64,000 bases of DNA from Campylorhamphus procurvoides. Its lineage: Eukaryota > Chordata > Aves > Passeriformes > Dendrocolaptidae. The notes beneath the pieces were generated by a model. That model was not told where the DNA came from, did no database searches, and was given only the letters and a program-made list of their open reading frames with translations. Location of the stretch: positions 779,671-843,670 of the forward strand of contig WBMV01004765.1 of NCBI GenBank assembly GCA_013396655.1. The letters run 5' to 3'. Shown piece after piece: positions 1-12,165 of this stretch. A program made the translations under genes and the position numbers. The stretch's first letter is position 1; the number at the start of each line of letters is the position of its first letter.

Positions 1-1125
1 TCTAAGAATGACAGATACAGAGGCAGTGTGAGTTCTTCATGAAAAGGTCTCATAAGTCAAGCTTTGGAGGGAAATTAGACATGATCACTTTTAGGTTCCT
101 ACCATGTAAGGACCTTCCCTGAATGCCTTTCACTGCAGACAATGGGCACAGGAACTGGGGAGCAAACAGAGGGACTCATAACTAGTCTGAGGACTATTCT
201 GCATGTGCAGTGACCCCCAACTGCACCTTCACACCCTCTCCAAATAAATTGCCTGTGACTATTCTTTCCCTTCCCAGGCACTTCTCACATCCTGTTGTGT
301 AGATCCCTGGACTAATCCTTCTTTGGTTCCTTAAGTTTGCAAACAACCCTTTGTAGCAGTTACTGCAAAGAGGAAGGCTGCATGGGTGATGGGAAGGGGT
401 GCACCTGGGTCTCTGCAGGCTGTGAAAGCTGGGTGTGAGTCAGAGGGCTGGACTAGACAGTCTGAAGGATTGACATCCCTCAGCATCATCATGTACCTCT
501 CCAAATGGGGTATAGCTAAAAAAAGGCTGGCCAGGGGCAGATGGCAACTAGGGATCAGTCAGGAGCAGAGACAGATGGCAACGTGTGACTGGTTGGAAGA
601 CAAATTATTGCATGAGATTAGCTGGAAAAGGATGGAAATTGTAAAATGAGACTGGTTGGGAATGTAATGCTGTACAGCCATTTGCAAAGTGCTGAAAATT
701 AGACCACCATCCTAGTTCCCCTGGCAGTCTTGGACCTACTTGTGTTTCCAAGCAGTTCAGAACCACACAGATCTGCAGAAAGCAAAGTGATCTCTCAGGG
801 ATAAGATCTGGCCAATGTGATCTCACTATGACCTCTGGATTTGGTCCTAGAGATTAGCTTCTTTTTTGGAGAGAACAGGACCACTGGTAGCAAGCATTGC
901 AGTTTAGTGCTCATCAACAGTTGTCACTGTGCCCAAGGAAATATGTTTAACAGTTTTTGGACACGCATCACATTCTGTTGCACCATGTCTAGGGTGGTAT
1001 CAAATGGAGCGGCCAACAACTGGAAAAGGTGATAGAACAGCTTGCTTCAATTTGGACCATCTGTGACAGTGAGATTTTGGGGTTATGAATATCCAGTCTT
1101 CCTCCAGCCTAGCAAGGCAGAGGGA

Positions 1126-1143
1126 AAGAGAGAGAGAGAGAAA
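1126..1143. repeat. (GA)n microsatellite
   Basis: About eight GA dinucleotides in a row inside a purine-rich stretch. Short and ordinary. Confidence 0.8.
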
Positions 1144-1392
1144 TCAGGAACATCTGTGAATTTGCTGGAGGGCAAAACTAAGCCCCATATTGGGTAGAGC
1201 ATCCTCAAAACACTGAAAAGACCAGAAAAAAAAAATTCTGTTCTTGATCAAAGCTAGTTTCTCCCCTTCCTAATAGGTGGCTTTTTTGGAGGTTATGCTC
1301 CTGCTCAAAGTGATTTGTAGATGGTTAGGTCCCACTACTCCTAGTGAAATCTGTCATGATCTATTCTAACACGGGCAGGAAGCTAAGCAGAG

Positions 1393-1409
1393 TATTTATT
1401 TATTTATTT
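1393..1409. repeat. (TATT)n microsatellite
   Basis: Four tandem TATT units. A similar short TTTA-type run occurs at about 13012-13029. Confidence 0.8.
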
Positions 1410-3225
1410 GACATCAAAGAAGAAGAGTAACAGAATCATCCAGCACTAAGCGTGGATGGGTAGGAGAGAATCAGGGGCAAGAGAGGCAATAAAAATAGAA
1501 GGCAGTCCAGATGTTTACTGCACACTAAAATACTGCCTTTCCTCTCTACTGATAACACTGAATGTTATTTTGTTTCTTTGGAATTCATTTTCTGAAAGTG
1601 TCTGCATGAGGAACATCTGCTCCCTCAAATCCAGACCTACAATTTGAATAAATTATCAATATCTGGCAGAGCCCGTTATTAATGGCTAGAATTTTATAAG
1701 ATTCTCCAGTATAATAATACCAAAACTAGTGGCTGGCATTCCTCCCAGAGGGACTCTTATTTGTCCCATTTTATTCTGTTCTGTTTTCTTTTCTGTTTTT
1801 CTCTCTGAATGTGAGCATCATTCGTTGATTTTTACCATGGCTCTCTTGGCTAAAGAGAAAAAAAAAATAAAAATGGAAAAAGCCATTAGTATCCTATAAA
1901 TCAAATAGAAAAATGACATCCTCAAACATAAGAGTCCCTTGAGTGTTTTGTTATTATTACCTGTACAAGGTTACACATGTGGCTTCAGAAATATCTTCTT
2001 CCATCAAGAATCATCAGGTAGTAAGATTTCTGACTTCCATGCAATAGACGAGTTTTATTAACTTCCTCTTCAGCATATACCCTGGTAATTAATGATGCAG
2101 AGCACCTTTGAGGTACCCTAATGTAGGCCGTTTATCAAAAACTGCAACTGCGTAGAAAGAGAACTATGTTCCTTCAATATGATAAATCCAAGCGTGTGCT
2201 GGGGTGTTCTACATCTCTCTTTTAAAAGTACATCCACTCCTTATAATTGCAGGGTTTGACTTTCATTGCGAGTTCTGACAAATCACCTCCTGGCAGAGAG
2301 GTCCTCCCATGCACATGCAGATGGCCATGCACCAGGAAAAAGCTCATTGCTTCCCACAGTCAGCAGAGCATATGCCTAAACCCATGGGAAGGTTGTGCAG
2401 CCTAATTTTTGGTGCCACTCTGGGGAGCCTGTGACAAAAGTCATTTGTCTCCGAGTTTTCTATGCCAGTGGGGAAGAAGGAGAATCCAGCAGAGTGCCTG
2501 CATGGGCTTTCTGCCCTCTGCTGTCCACTAAAACCGGCTTCTGCTGCTTTAGTGTGTCTATTCCCCAGATCTTAGCACTGGGAGATGCCTGTTATGATCT
2601 TTAGTGCACGGTCAGGACCTGCATCATTGAAGTTATCATTGCATGTCTGGGATTTTGGCAAGATTAAAACAATTCTCTCAAGCTTTTTGAAGAAAGGGTG
2701 AAGGTATTTGGCCCAGAGATATGCCCATTGCAAAAAGAGAAGAAAGGCAGACTTCACGGTGCTTTGGATTGGGTCCTGATGCAAAAGTTCTGTCATGACG
2801 TAAGAAAAGGAGAAATATAGAAAAAAATAATATAATCACATCAGCAAATGCATGGAGCCTACAGGCAGGTCAACAGGCTGCCCTTTGTCACTGCTGTTTG
2901 CTTAGACAGGTTGGTGTCCACCTGAACAGAAGGAAAGGCAGATTTCATTGGAGTCTTCCTCACTTGCAGGTTCTGACAACAGTCCTGAATAAAGCAGCAC
3001 TCAGTTTCCACCAGCTCCCATTGATAACAGAGAATGGTTTCCTCCACAGTGTAGGTGCAGAGAAACTGATAAGACTGGCAACCCATTCCCAGCACCCTCA
3101 GTCACCAGGACACAGGAATAGCCCTAGAAAGGGGAATCACTACAACAGACTCTGCACCGCATGCATAGGAAGAGCTTAGGGGTGCCTCTTTGGAAACGAC
3201 ATGACAGCATTTCCATAGTAAATAC

Positions 3226-3650
3226 TGCCTAGTTAAACAGCATTGGTCCCAGTACCAGTCCCTGACAAGCACCACCCATCACTGCTCTCCACTCAGATGT
3301 AACCCCACTGTAGAAGGCCACAAAATATGTCAGGCACAATTTGCCCCTAGTGAAGACATTTTGGCTGTCACCAAATACTTCATTATTTTTCACATACCTT
3401 AGCATAGTTTCCAAGATGATCTCCTCCATGATCTTTCTGGGCAGAGATGAACCTGAGTGGCCTGTAGTTCCTTTTTTCCCTTTTTAAATGGAGTTATATT
3501 TACAAATTTCCAAACAATTGAAATTTCACCAGACTGCCACAATTTCTCAAATAAGATGGGCAGTTTTTTAACCACTTTATCTACCAGTTCCCTCTGTAAC
3601 CACAGACGCGTCTCATGAAGTTCCATGGACTTGTGCAACATCAGGTTCCT
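3226..3650 (-). mobile_element. Decayed CR1 LINE reverse-transcriptase fragment
   Basis: Read on the minus strand, two overlapping frames give peptide stretches typical of CR1 ORF2: FEKLWQSGE followed by NITPFKKGKK (3399-3641), then MEEIILETM, FTRGKLCLT, and CQGLVLGPMLFN (3229-3429). The order matches the fingers/palm part of a CR1-type reverse transcriptase. The copy is dead. A frameshift separates the two frames near 3400-3440. The segment that should carry the first catalytic-region motif (around YLDFSKAFD in CR1 relatives) is missing between the LCLT block and the LGPMLFN block, which suggests an internal deletion. Homology ends abruptly near 3226. No 5' UTR or 3' tail is attached. The family call comes from remembered motifs; the subfamily is unknown. 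Confidence 0.85.
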
Positions 3651-3819
3651 AGATGTTCTCCAACCTGCACATATACATGTACCAGGTCATAAGATAGGCC
3701 TGTTCTTAAGACAGGTCGGCTGTTTTTCACCCAAAATCAGTCCTGCCTGTGAACAGTGTCAGTTGTGAATGATTGAGCTCCCAGTGCTGCCTCAGTGAAA
3801 AGCTCCATCTCATGCAGGG
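3651..3819. other. Non-coding DNA between repeat relics
   Basis: No open frame of note and no recognised family. It may be the decayed body of the repeat whose tail follows at 3820-3905. Confidence 0.5.
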
Positions 3820-3905
3820 ACGGTGAAGATGAATTAGTTAATTATGTAAAGTGCTTTGGAGATAAAAAGTGACATCTGAGTGCCAAGTATTACTATTAAT
3901 AACAA
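3820..3905 (+). repeat. Ancient LINE/SINE 3' tail-like repeat
   Basis: The segment contains TGTAAAGTGCTTTGGAGAT, then AAAAGTG, then CAAGTATTACTATTAATAA. This TAAAGCGCTTTG-AAAGGCGC-TATTATTATT pattern ends several old LINE/SINE families found across vertebrates. The exact family cannot be named by eye. The preceding 100 bp may belong to the same element but is too diverged to delimit. Confidence 0.45.
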
Positions 3906-6364
3906 AACATATACCACCTACCAGGTATTATTTTTTCTTTTCCCCCAAAAAATATAGTTCTGAAGTGCAGATAACACCAGCACAAGTAAGTAGGAAAGTA
4001 CAAGATTTTCAGCAAAGAAGTATTTCAATCTAAGTAATCGAGAATTTCAGAGGAGCCCATTTTCTTTAGCTCTGCCTGTATTACCACCTATGTACTGCAA
4101 TGTCTCATTACCAATATCAAATCCTAACAGATCACAAGTCTTGTAAAAAGATCTGCTCTTGCTTACTTTGGTCTTTTGTGTAGACACCTGAAGCACACTG
4201 TTCAAAGTCAAGGAAGACATCTCTGTGAGGCTAACAATAAGTTTGACTTCTCTTCAGCAAATCTTTTACACATGTACTTAAATTGAAACAAATGTTTTAG
4301 GCTTGAGAGAGCTGGGTGCCAAATTCTAGGTGGAGCCCCAGTTTTACTGAGAGCCAGAGGTGATCACAAGGAGAGGGAGAGGAGAAATTTTCTCTGAAAA
4401 TTCAACCTCACATGACATTCCAAACTGTGGGATATGAAATGAGACCAAAAGTCTGCAAACCAGGAAATTTTGTACTGTACCAAGCAGAGTATAAACTGTA
4501 TTTCAGACTTGTGTTTCTATTTAAACCTGTTTTGTATGTTCTGGTTGGGTCACTTCAAAACTGGACCTCCATGGCTAAAACAGCTAGTCCTTATTGATTT
4601 TGGTCTGTTACAATATTTCAAGAGAAAGTTTTTCAAAAGTGTTTTGTGAGACAACAGGCAAGTGACACACTGTAACAGTGCAGCAATTAGTAATGTAGTA
4701 ATTGCTGTCGCAATGTGTCTTATTAAAAAAGGATGCATATATGGTAACCAAGGCCAATATTAATTGAACAACTCCAAACACTGCAGTATGTTTCTGCAAA
4801 GGGGAAGGACTTTTCTTTGCATGCACCATACAGCAAGCCAAATGTAATATATTTTGAGAATGAGGCAATTTGTTGAATACACATCTTTGTCCTTTTCTCT
4901 CCCCCCCTTCCCCCTTTTCCTCTCTCCTTGCACAAAATTTGAAGGCATTCAAGTAAAATGGCTCTTAGGAATATCACACACAGTTTTATTTATGGTAAAT
5001 TTATTATAATAAGGATGTTCTCTGTCATTGTCTGAGAGATTTATTTATTGTATCACACTTTTGAAACTGCTGATATTGATTGTTTCAAGAGTTTGCCTTA
5101 AAGGAAGAGAAGGAGAAAAACAACAACAAAAAAAGCCTCACAAATGAAAAGAAATGACCATGTTGCTATCAATTATTTCATAATGAGATATGAGGGGAGA
5201 ATTTTAAACATTATCTCTGGCATTACAGTTGAACAAACAATATATTTACTGGAAATTATACTCTGATGATGAATGGCTTGTTTTAAAATAGGGACTTCTC
5301 TAATGTGGGCTTTTCTGAGAAGCAGTGACACACAGTCCAACTCACAATTATTATTGCATTTTAATCGAAACTGAATTCCGTATTTCTGCCAGAGAGTGAG
5401 AAGAGTGAATCCCATTTGCAAATATCTCTGTCCTGATGATCCCCAAACAATAACAAATTCTAGCTGTCCAAAAATATTCTAGCGATAACTCCATTTGCCA
5501 GTAATTCATCTTTTTTTCCCTCGTGCTACAACCCCTCTTTTGCTTTCTTTCTCAGTGTCCAGGTACATTTTCAATTGCAAAGATTCAATAAAAAGGACTA
5601 TAACACCAGCTTTTCCCACCACCACCAAATGAGTGCACCCTTCCCCCGCCACCACCTCATCTTATGTAGAAGAGGGAATTGAATATTACTCACTGCAGTT
5701 TCTAGCTATGACAGACAGTAATTTACCATTTTATTGTGATTCAGTGCTTTGGACAGAGGCACACATTGCCTGTCATGCTGTGTTCATCACCGACTGTAGA
5801 GACAAGCATTGCTTGTCAAATAGTAGAGCCCTTATAATGAGGACACCTAGGTGTAACATAAAAGATTCACAGGCAAAAGGACTTCTTATGGAGGGCTTAA
5901 AGCCTCTAAAGCAGTATGAGCTAGTTAGATAATATACAAACTTTAGAAGTGCTACATACAGATATTTCCCCCTTACATCTATTAGGCATACCAAAAACGT
6001 TATCAACAGAACAACATGTAAACCTTTGTGCAAAGTAGGCAGAGCAATTTATTTGCATTATCTCACCACCCCGTAGAAGGGATGAAGGAGAAGGTGTGGG
6101 TGTGTGTGTAGGACATGCACAACAAAACCTCACAATCTAAACCAGGTGTGTGCAAGAGAAAGCAAAAACCTTATACCTTTCAGTGAAGCCGTTGGACGGT
6201 CACTAATGAGATTTCCAATTATTTTCATTTGTCTTCATTTCTGCCAAGCTTGACTCTGCATGGCATTTTTTCATAAAGCGAAAGGTAAGGTGGGCCAGCA
6301 GGTTACAGCACACGCGTCACACTGTAAGCAGCTGTCAGGGGGCAGAACACTGACACCTGAGATT
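3906..6364. other. Non-coding DNA, no gene recognised
   Basis: AT-rich sequence with scattered short frames (longest about 114 codons, minus strand, crossing a C/T-rich run near 4896-4925). No domain, no CpG cluster and no repeat family that I can name. The stretch 4980-5100 is AT-rich with TTATTTATTG-type runs. Confidence 0.65.
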
Positions 6365-6374
6365 GGATTAATCC
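6365..6374. promoter_or_regulatory. Palindromic K50-homeodomain (OTX/PITX/GSC-type) site
   Basis: GGATTAATCC, a perfect 10-bp palindrome made of two inverted GGATTA half-sites, matching the known dimer site of paired-type K50 homeodomain proteins. Motif presence is seen; occupancy is not known. The same 10-mer occurs again at 57273-57282. Confidence 0.3.
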
Positions 6375-6404
6375 TCCATCAAATCTAATTGGAAATAATG
6401 GACT

Positions 6405-6425
6405 GGATCCTCAGCTGGGGTAAAT
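6405..6425 (-). repeat. Half-copy of palindromic MITE-like repeat (copy 1)
   Basis: GGATCCTCAGCTGGGGTAAAT is the reverse complement of the arm seen at 31874-31896. It matches 16 of 20 positions when compared with ATTTACACCGTCTGAGGACC. Only one arm is recognisable; the sequence beyond 6425 diverges. It belongs with the copies at 31843-31905 and 35360-35408. Confidence 0.5.
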
Positions 6426-6627
6426 GGACACAAACTCAGTGTTTTTCAGTGAGGCAGTCCGCGTTTGTGTCTGTTGTGGAGCTGCCAGCCCGTGTGCTGG
6501 CAATGTCACTGCCTGCCTGATGTTGCCCATGTGCCTCCCAAGGTTGGAGATGATCCCCTGAAGTTACACTCTGTAGGGCATCAGCACCCTCTTGGTTGTG
6601 TAGGAAAGGGTCTGCACAAAACAGGAG
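6426..6627. other. Non-coding DNA before CR1 tail
   Basis: GC-richer than its surroundings, with no recognised family. It could be a diverged upstream part of the CR1 copy that becomes recognisable at 6628, but I cannot align it. Confidence 0.4.
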
Positions 6628-6840
6628 AGTGGTGAGGCCCTGGCACAGGTTGCCCAGTGAAACTGTGAATGGCTGATCCCTGGAAGTGTACAAGCCCAAA
6701 TTGGACAGGGCTTGGAGCAACCTGGTCTAGTGGAAGGTGTCCCTGCCCATGGCAGGGGAGTTGGAACTAGATATTTTTGAGAGCCCTTCCAACCCAAGCC
6801 ATTCCAACCCAAGCCATTCTGTAATTCTATGATTCTGTGA
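6628..6840 (+). mobile_element. CR1 LINE 3' end, plus orientation
   Basis: The sequence follows the CR1 3' region in order: a TGAGGCCCTGGCACAGGTTGCCCA block, CCCTGGAAGTGTACAAG, TTGGACAGGGCTTGGAGCAA, CCTGGTCTAGTGGAAGGTGT, GCCCATGGCAGGGG, then CCTTCCAACCCAAGCC and the terminal octamer-like ATTCTATGATTCTGTGA. It is 5'-truncated, as most CR1 insertions are. One oddity is a 15-bp tandem duplication of CCAACCCAAGCCATT at about 6789-6818, just before the terminal octamers. Confidence 0.9.
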
Positions 6841-8221
6841 AGGTTTGCAGTACCACATCTCCTCTGGCAGGTGCAGTTCAGGCCTGGGCTTCACTCAGGG
6901 TTGCAGACAGTTTTGTCAATAAGACAGAGCTGAAACCTCACAAGGGGTCTGAGAAGTTGAGTGTAAAGCCAGAGCTATGCTTGTCTTCAGACATTTGGCT
7001 CCAGTGTGCGCTCAAAGCAACCTCTAAAGTGCAGAGAGCTCCTCACAGGCTGGGGCCCCCTGTAGGTACTGTTGCCTTTTGCTTTTAATCCCTTCCCTCC
7101 CCACCCCAGACTAAGATAGTTTAGGATGGCAAAGCATGCTTGGAGCGTGCACTCCCAGTGGTTAGCAGAGACATAACAACCTAAGTGGTCCTGCGCGAAG
7201 ACCAGATGCTTTCCTGTGTGGGAGAGGACAGAGTAAGAGGTCCATGAGGCATCTTTTCCAGAGAGGATTTCCTCAGGATACCCTACAACTGGAAACCACA
7301 TGAAGAAAGACATGTTAGCTTTTCCATGACCTAAGGGACAATGACCTTCCTCAGCGGTTCTTCCCCTGGATACCCTGTGGGAAGTAGGAGTTTTCTCCTT
7401 TTTCCTCTATATCTTCTGCCCTCCCTTGCCTGGGATAGGGAGATGGAAAGAACAAAGCTGGATGCAAATGCTGCTGGTGGAAATTGTACCATGTGTTTTT
7501 ATACTTTCTTATTTCCACAGTAATGTAAGCACACACAAGTTCATCAGTGCATTATAATATGCATAGTTTTAGTCTTAGGAGCTGTGTTACCAAGATCTGC
7601 CTCCACACACAGTTCAACATCTCATTCGAAGACAAGGTTATGTTTTTCTTTAAGGGTAGTTAGAAACACAACCAATTTGAGGTACTAATACTAATTTAGG
7701 AAAGTGCATGTTCTAATAAAGGTAGTTTAAATGTATTTAGAGGCTGAGGAGTACTTGAACTTTAATATTGCCAGTTTCAGATATACATTTGAATATTAGT
7801 GAAGCTAAACTGATTGATTGAATTACTTTAGGGAAGGGTGAGACACAAATGCAACATTTTAGTTAGTCTTATTACATTTTCATTTAGCTTAAGGGAAATT
7901 GTAACTGCTTGAAGACTGGATATTAAAAATGCCCAGGTAAATTTTTGTAAGATTTTGCTTTATCAGTATGTGCATATGTCACATGCTGACATTCATTTGC
8001 TAATGCTCTTTCCCATCTTTTGTCCCACTTCTCCTAAAAAAGAAAACAATATGTGAAATTGAAAAATGGTGCTCACTGAGGGGTTTAAAGACATTTGAAA
8101 TTTGGAATATATTTTAAAGGTCAATTTCAGCAGTAATTATGTTATAATGGTGAGGCTTTTAGAGAATGCGAAACGCAAGATTAATATGTTGCCAGATAAA
8201 AAGTGGCAGAAGACTCTATCT
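6841..8221. other. Non-coding DNA, no gene recognised
   Basis: Short frames only (108 codons or fewer). From about 7520 onward the sequence becomes AT-rich and free of recognisable repeats. No RNA gene or CpG cluster seen. Confidence 0.65.
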
Positions 8222-8254
8222 TGTGTGTGTGTATGAGTGAGTGAGTGAGAGAGT
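8222..8254. repeat. Compound GT / GAGT microsatellite
   Basis: A TG run followed by GAGT units and a GA run. Short simple repeat. Confidence 0.8.
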
Positions 8255-9464
8255 ACATGTCTGCATGCACATGTTGAATCTTACAGGCTCCACCAACACA
8301 TCGGAACATGTCTCACATTTACAAGGAGCATCACTACACTTTCTACATGTATAAAACTTCCACTCATATCAAGGACCCTTACACTGACCACATACTTTTA
8401 GCCCTGGAAAGGGGTTACAAATTTGCCGTTCCAGTTAATGACAACAACAGTAGCATCAGCTGATCGACACTGGAATTGAGAATCCAGTGTGCAAGGTGCT
8501 GTATGGCCAGAGAATAAAACCTATAAAATATTCATGCACATTTACTTAGTCAAGACAAAGGAAGCCTTTTCATGCGTTTTGAGAGAACCTGAGTTGTTAT
8601 TAGATAAAATAAAATATTCTGATTTACAATGAGTACATTAAAAAAAAAGCCCTAAACATATTTCAGTCTTTTTAAATTCTCAGATTGCTGCTTTAACTAC
8701 AGGATCATCTATGTAACTTTGTGTTTTGTCAGATGCTTTACTGGCTCATTGTGTGCTTCTTGTTGCCTGATAACCTAATGTACCTCAGCATACTCAATCA
8801 AAAAAAGAAATCTCTGAGTCATGACAATGCCAAACATCACATGAGTTTTCAGCTCTTCTAGAGCTAGTCGTGTAAGAAGTTTCAGATCCTCTGATGGAAA
8901 TTACTGCATAAATCAGGGTGAGGACTTACTCAATGTAGCAAACAAACTTTTTTGTTGCCAAACCCTTTCTGTTAGAGGCAATCCTTCTACACCATGAATG
9001 ACACTATTATGAAAACTCAGTCCTGGCTTTTCACTGAGGCCTGGTAGAGATGGACACTTTCATCCCAATGAAGTTTTTCAATCCTCTGGCTTCATTTTGA
9101 AAATCTAAGCCTGACACCACATTTCTAAGATAGAAAGAGCCACAGAAGCCACAGAGATGGATCAAAGCCTGAACACAGAGGGAAGTGTTCATACTGTCTA
9201 GCAGTAGCCATCTGAAGCAAAACCCTGTGAAATCCGGAGATCTCTGTGTGTCTTGATTCATTGTATAGGAGTGGGATTCCTATCTTTTATTTTTAGCATT
9301 CACAAGGCAGGGGAAAAGGTCTGAGCTTCCCTGATTTTCTTTTAGGTCCAGCAGAGAAAAACGGGCAGACAATGAGTGTGAATCACCCAACTGTTTCTAG
9401 GTGAATATCCAGGTTGTTGTTGCTCTCCTCTCACTGCACAGGGAGGCTAAGGACAGGCTCAGGG
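8255..9464. other. Non-coding DNA, no gene recognised
   Basis: AT-rich, unremarkable. An A8 run lies near 8640-8648. Nothing else identifiable. Confidence 0.6.
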
Positions 9465-9550
9465 TAGGCATCTAGCTCTTAGGCACTTAATCCTTAGATG
9501 AACCTCAATTGCATGCTATTCACTCCATTTGCATTTAAATTAGATGCCTA
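9465..9550. repeat. Wide inverted repeat, possibly an old palindromic element
   Basis: TAGGCATCTA at 9465-9474 is exactly reverse-complemented by TAGATGCCTA at 9541-9550. The 66-bp interior holds further related pieces (CTTAGGCACTTAA, CCTTAGATGAAC). Palindromes built around TTAGGCACCTAA occur as old dispersed repeats in sauropsids, so a degenerate MITE-like copy is possible. It could also be chance. Confidence 0.3.
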
Positions 9551-11729
9551 AAGACCACAGGAAGATGGTAAGCTCCCATCTCCCCAGCGACAGAGTGAAT
9601 ATGAAGGCAGAGCCCCCATAGCAGGGGCTGTGATTGCTCTGGAATCTGTGAGGCACCTGGCCACTGCAGCAAGGCAGAGTAAAACAATAAACCAAACCGT
9701 GATGTATACTGAGAGAACTAGTAATTTCCCAAAGCACATTGTAAATAGTATATTTATAACATTAATTAAATGTCTGCAACTAAAATTATTTATAATAGAG
9801 TTGTGAGAACTCAATTGACTATTAGTGAAGTCAACTTGTTTCATTCCAGAAGGACTGGACAAAGACTTATTACACTGTATATGAAAGTCTAAAAGAGTTG
9901 CTGGCTTAGAAAAGTTTCTTTCCAAGATGTCTTCATAAAAATAATGAATGTGTTATAGAGCATAGCTTATGAGAGAAAGCCTAGTTTGTCTTGACTCCTC
10001 TTTGACATATTTCCCATATAAACAAGGATAAAAAAATATGTACTTGTGTCCTAATGAAATAATAGCATACAATGTTAAAGAGAGCTCCAGAAAACCTACA
10101 CCATAGTATCTTTTGGCCTTGAGTTTCTCCACAGTGTGTAAAGCAAAGAGCAACTGACAGCCAAGAGGTAGCTGCCTTTCTGGGCAACAATACCTGCATC
10201 TTTACCTGTAAAAACAGAACAGCCTAGGATGTTGGCATGTACCGTCCCCTGCAGTTTCCCACACTGCTGAACCGTTAGCACATCCCTTGACAGTTTTGGC
10301 CTGACTAATCGCTGGTCCCTACATGAAAGCATATGTAATGCCAAGGACCACTCCCAAAAGTAGTGTGCCTTAATTGCTGCCAGGTTTGTCTCCTTCCACC
10401 CTAATCTGCCCACTGAGTTTCCAGCAGGCTCTACATGATCATGGGTGCTGATACATCCCAATGCCACATCTCCTGGCATTAGTACATTCCCTCATTTCCA
10501 GGCTTGGCAAACACTGGTCTGTTATAAGGGTTTTCTCTCCTGCTACTCTGAGCAGAACCCACACAAATTAACAGACCTACTTGCTGTGAGTGTGGTCAGA
10601 CTGTGTCAATTTGCTATGGGGCTAGAGAATGGTCCCTACCTCTGTTCTATTAAGTCATAAAGACAGGTTCAGTGCTTCTGCTGCTTTTTGGAGGGAAGGA
10701 CTAGTTCCCAGAAGCAAAAAATCTGTATCTTCGAGCACAGATAAATTTTCTGTTCCTTCTCCAACTGTGATCTTGAGCTTACAGGCTCAAGAGCTGTTAG
10801 TCAGGACAGGTCAGGTCATTCTCTTTTCATATAGCAACATTCACTCAGCTGGACCAGCCAACAAATGACCGGGGAAAGAAAGAGAAGGTGGTAAGGGCAG
10901 TTATTATCACCTGTTGTTTTTGTGATTTGGATCCCATTTTATGTGGCTATGAACAACCACCAGCCAGATAAAATTAAAAATATAGCAGGTCACTGCCAAA
11001 CTCCATTGTTATGTTTAATTCTTAGTTTCTTTTTCTCTTCTTTTGCCCTACTTTCCTAGTTTTCTTTGGGGTGGTCATACCCACCTCTTGTTGCTTCTTT
11101 GTCCTCAGGGTGATGCATTATGAAGATTTATTTTCACTCAGTACACTGAAGGGTAAATAAATCAGGAGAAATCAAGTCCCTCCATACCCTTAAAGGAGGA
11201 AATTTGCCCTCAGCAACTTCTTTTGGTCCTCTTTGTTGCTGTTGTCCATTTAATAAACATAGCAACAAGGCAGCATCTCTTTGTCATCTTCCTTCAGATT
11301 CCAGGACTGTGTTGTGCATTAAAGGTTTAGAGCCACAGGGTGTGCCTAAAGCTGGGTCATATGTTTTGCTATGATATTTCTACTATTTCAATTCTGTCTA
11401 GAGAGGGCAAATGGTCAATCATCATCCCGAGAGTTAGTGGAGCATTTCTGCAGCAAGAGGAAAAAGTGAAAAAGTTTAAAAAGAGTGGCTTATTATCTCA
11501 GTCAGTCAAAATTCACCTGGCCCATCACCTGCCTAGGAGTCTTCTTTTTCTTTATTCTTCAGATTTTTTTTTTTCTTTGCTTTCCTTCACTTTTAAAGTT
11601 TTCCTGTAATTCTGTTGCTTCAGTTTCAGTTCCACACCCCTCTTCAGTTCTCCAATTATAATATTTTGAACTTTAACATTAAAACCAGGATACCTGTCTA
11701 ACATATTTCCTGTATAGGTTTCTAAGCTC
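9551..11729. other. Non-coding DNA, no gene recognised
   Basis: Frames up to 127 codons, none with a recognisable domain. AT-rich segment at 9740-9800. No repeat family assigned. Confidence 0.65.
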
Positions 11730-11905
11730 TTTGTAGACAGTAATTAATGGAATCTGACAACAATTCTGAAAGTTTAGGTTAGTGGAGGCACAGAGTGCCA
11801 GAATGGTCAGATGCTTAATTAGTGGCAGAGCTAGAAAGAGAGCCTGGGATCCTGACACCTCATTCCTTGATTTGACCATCTGATGTTGCCCCACACAAAT
11901 CATAT
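11730..11905 (-). repeat. Possible MIR/CORE-SINE-like relic
   Basis: The stretch CTTAATTAGTGGCAGAGCTA followed by AGCCTGGGATCCTGACACC resembles the antisense of the tRNA-derived head of MIR-like SINEs, where an AGTGGCAGAGC...AACCCAGG...CTGAC pattern is usual. Upstream, GGAGGCACAGAG fits the body of the same kind of element. It is strongly diverged and the ends are guesses. Confidence 0.35.
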
Positions 11906-12165
11906 GAAAATACTGTTCAGACTATCTCTCTCCCCACCCCCCTTCATCTTATTGTAATATTGTCCATATTTAATCTACTTTATCGATGCTCTGTGATACT
12001 CTGATTACTCTCTATCTTCTGGTCCAAACCCTTCCCTTGAGATATATCCCTCTGCCTCCTGTGGCACAGGAGTGGGCTATTAGTAATAGGCTCATTTTCA
12101 GCTACTTCAATCAGTTAATGCAGCCAATTAATTCAGTGCTTTTCCTTTCTCCATCAACAGGGACA
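11906..12165. other. Non-coding DNA before CR1
   Basis: Short pyrimidine-rich stretch around 11925-11950, otherwise unremarkable. Confidence 0.5.

Larger units (their letters stand above)
1..3225. other. Non-coding DNA, no gene recognised
   Basis: All six frames contain only short open frames (93 codons or fewer) with no recognisable domain. There is no CpG-rich segment and no clear repeat family. The only local structure I can point to is a short GA run near 1126-1143 and a TATT run near 1393-1409. Intron or intergenic sequence is the simplest reading. Confidence 0.7.
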
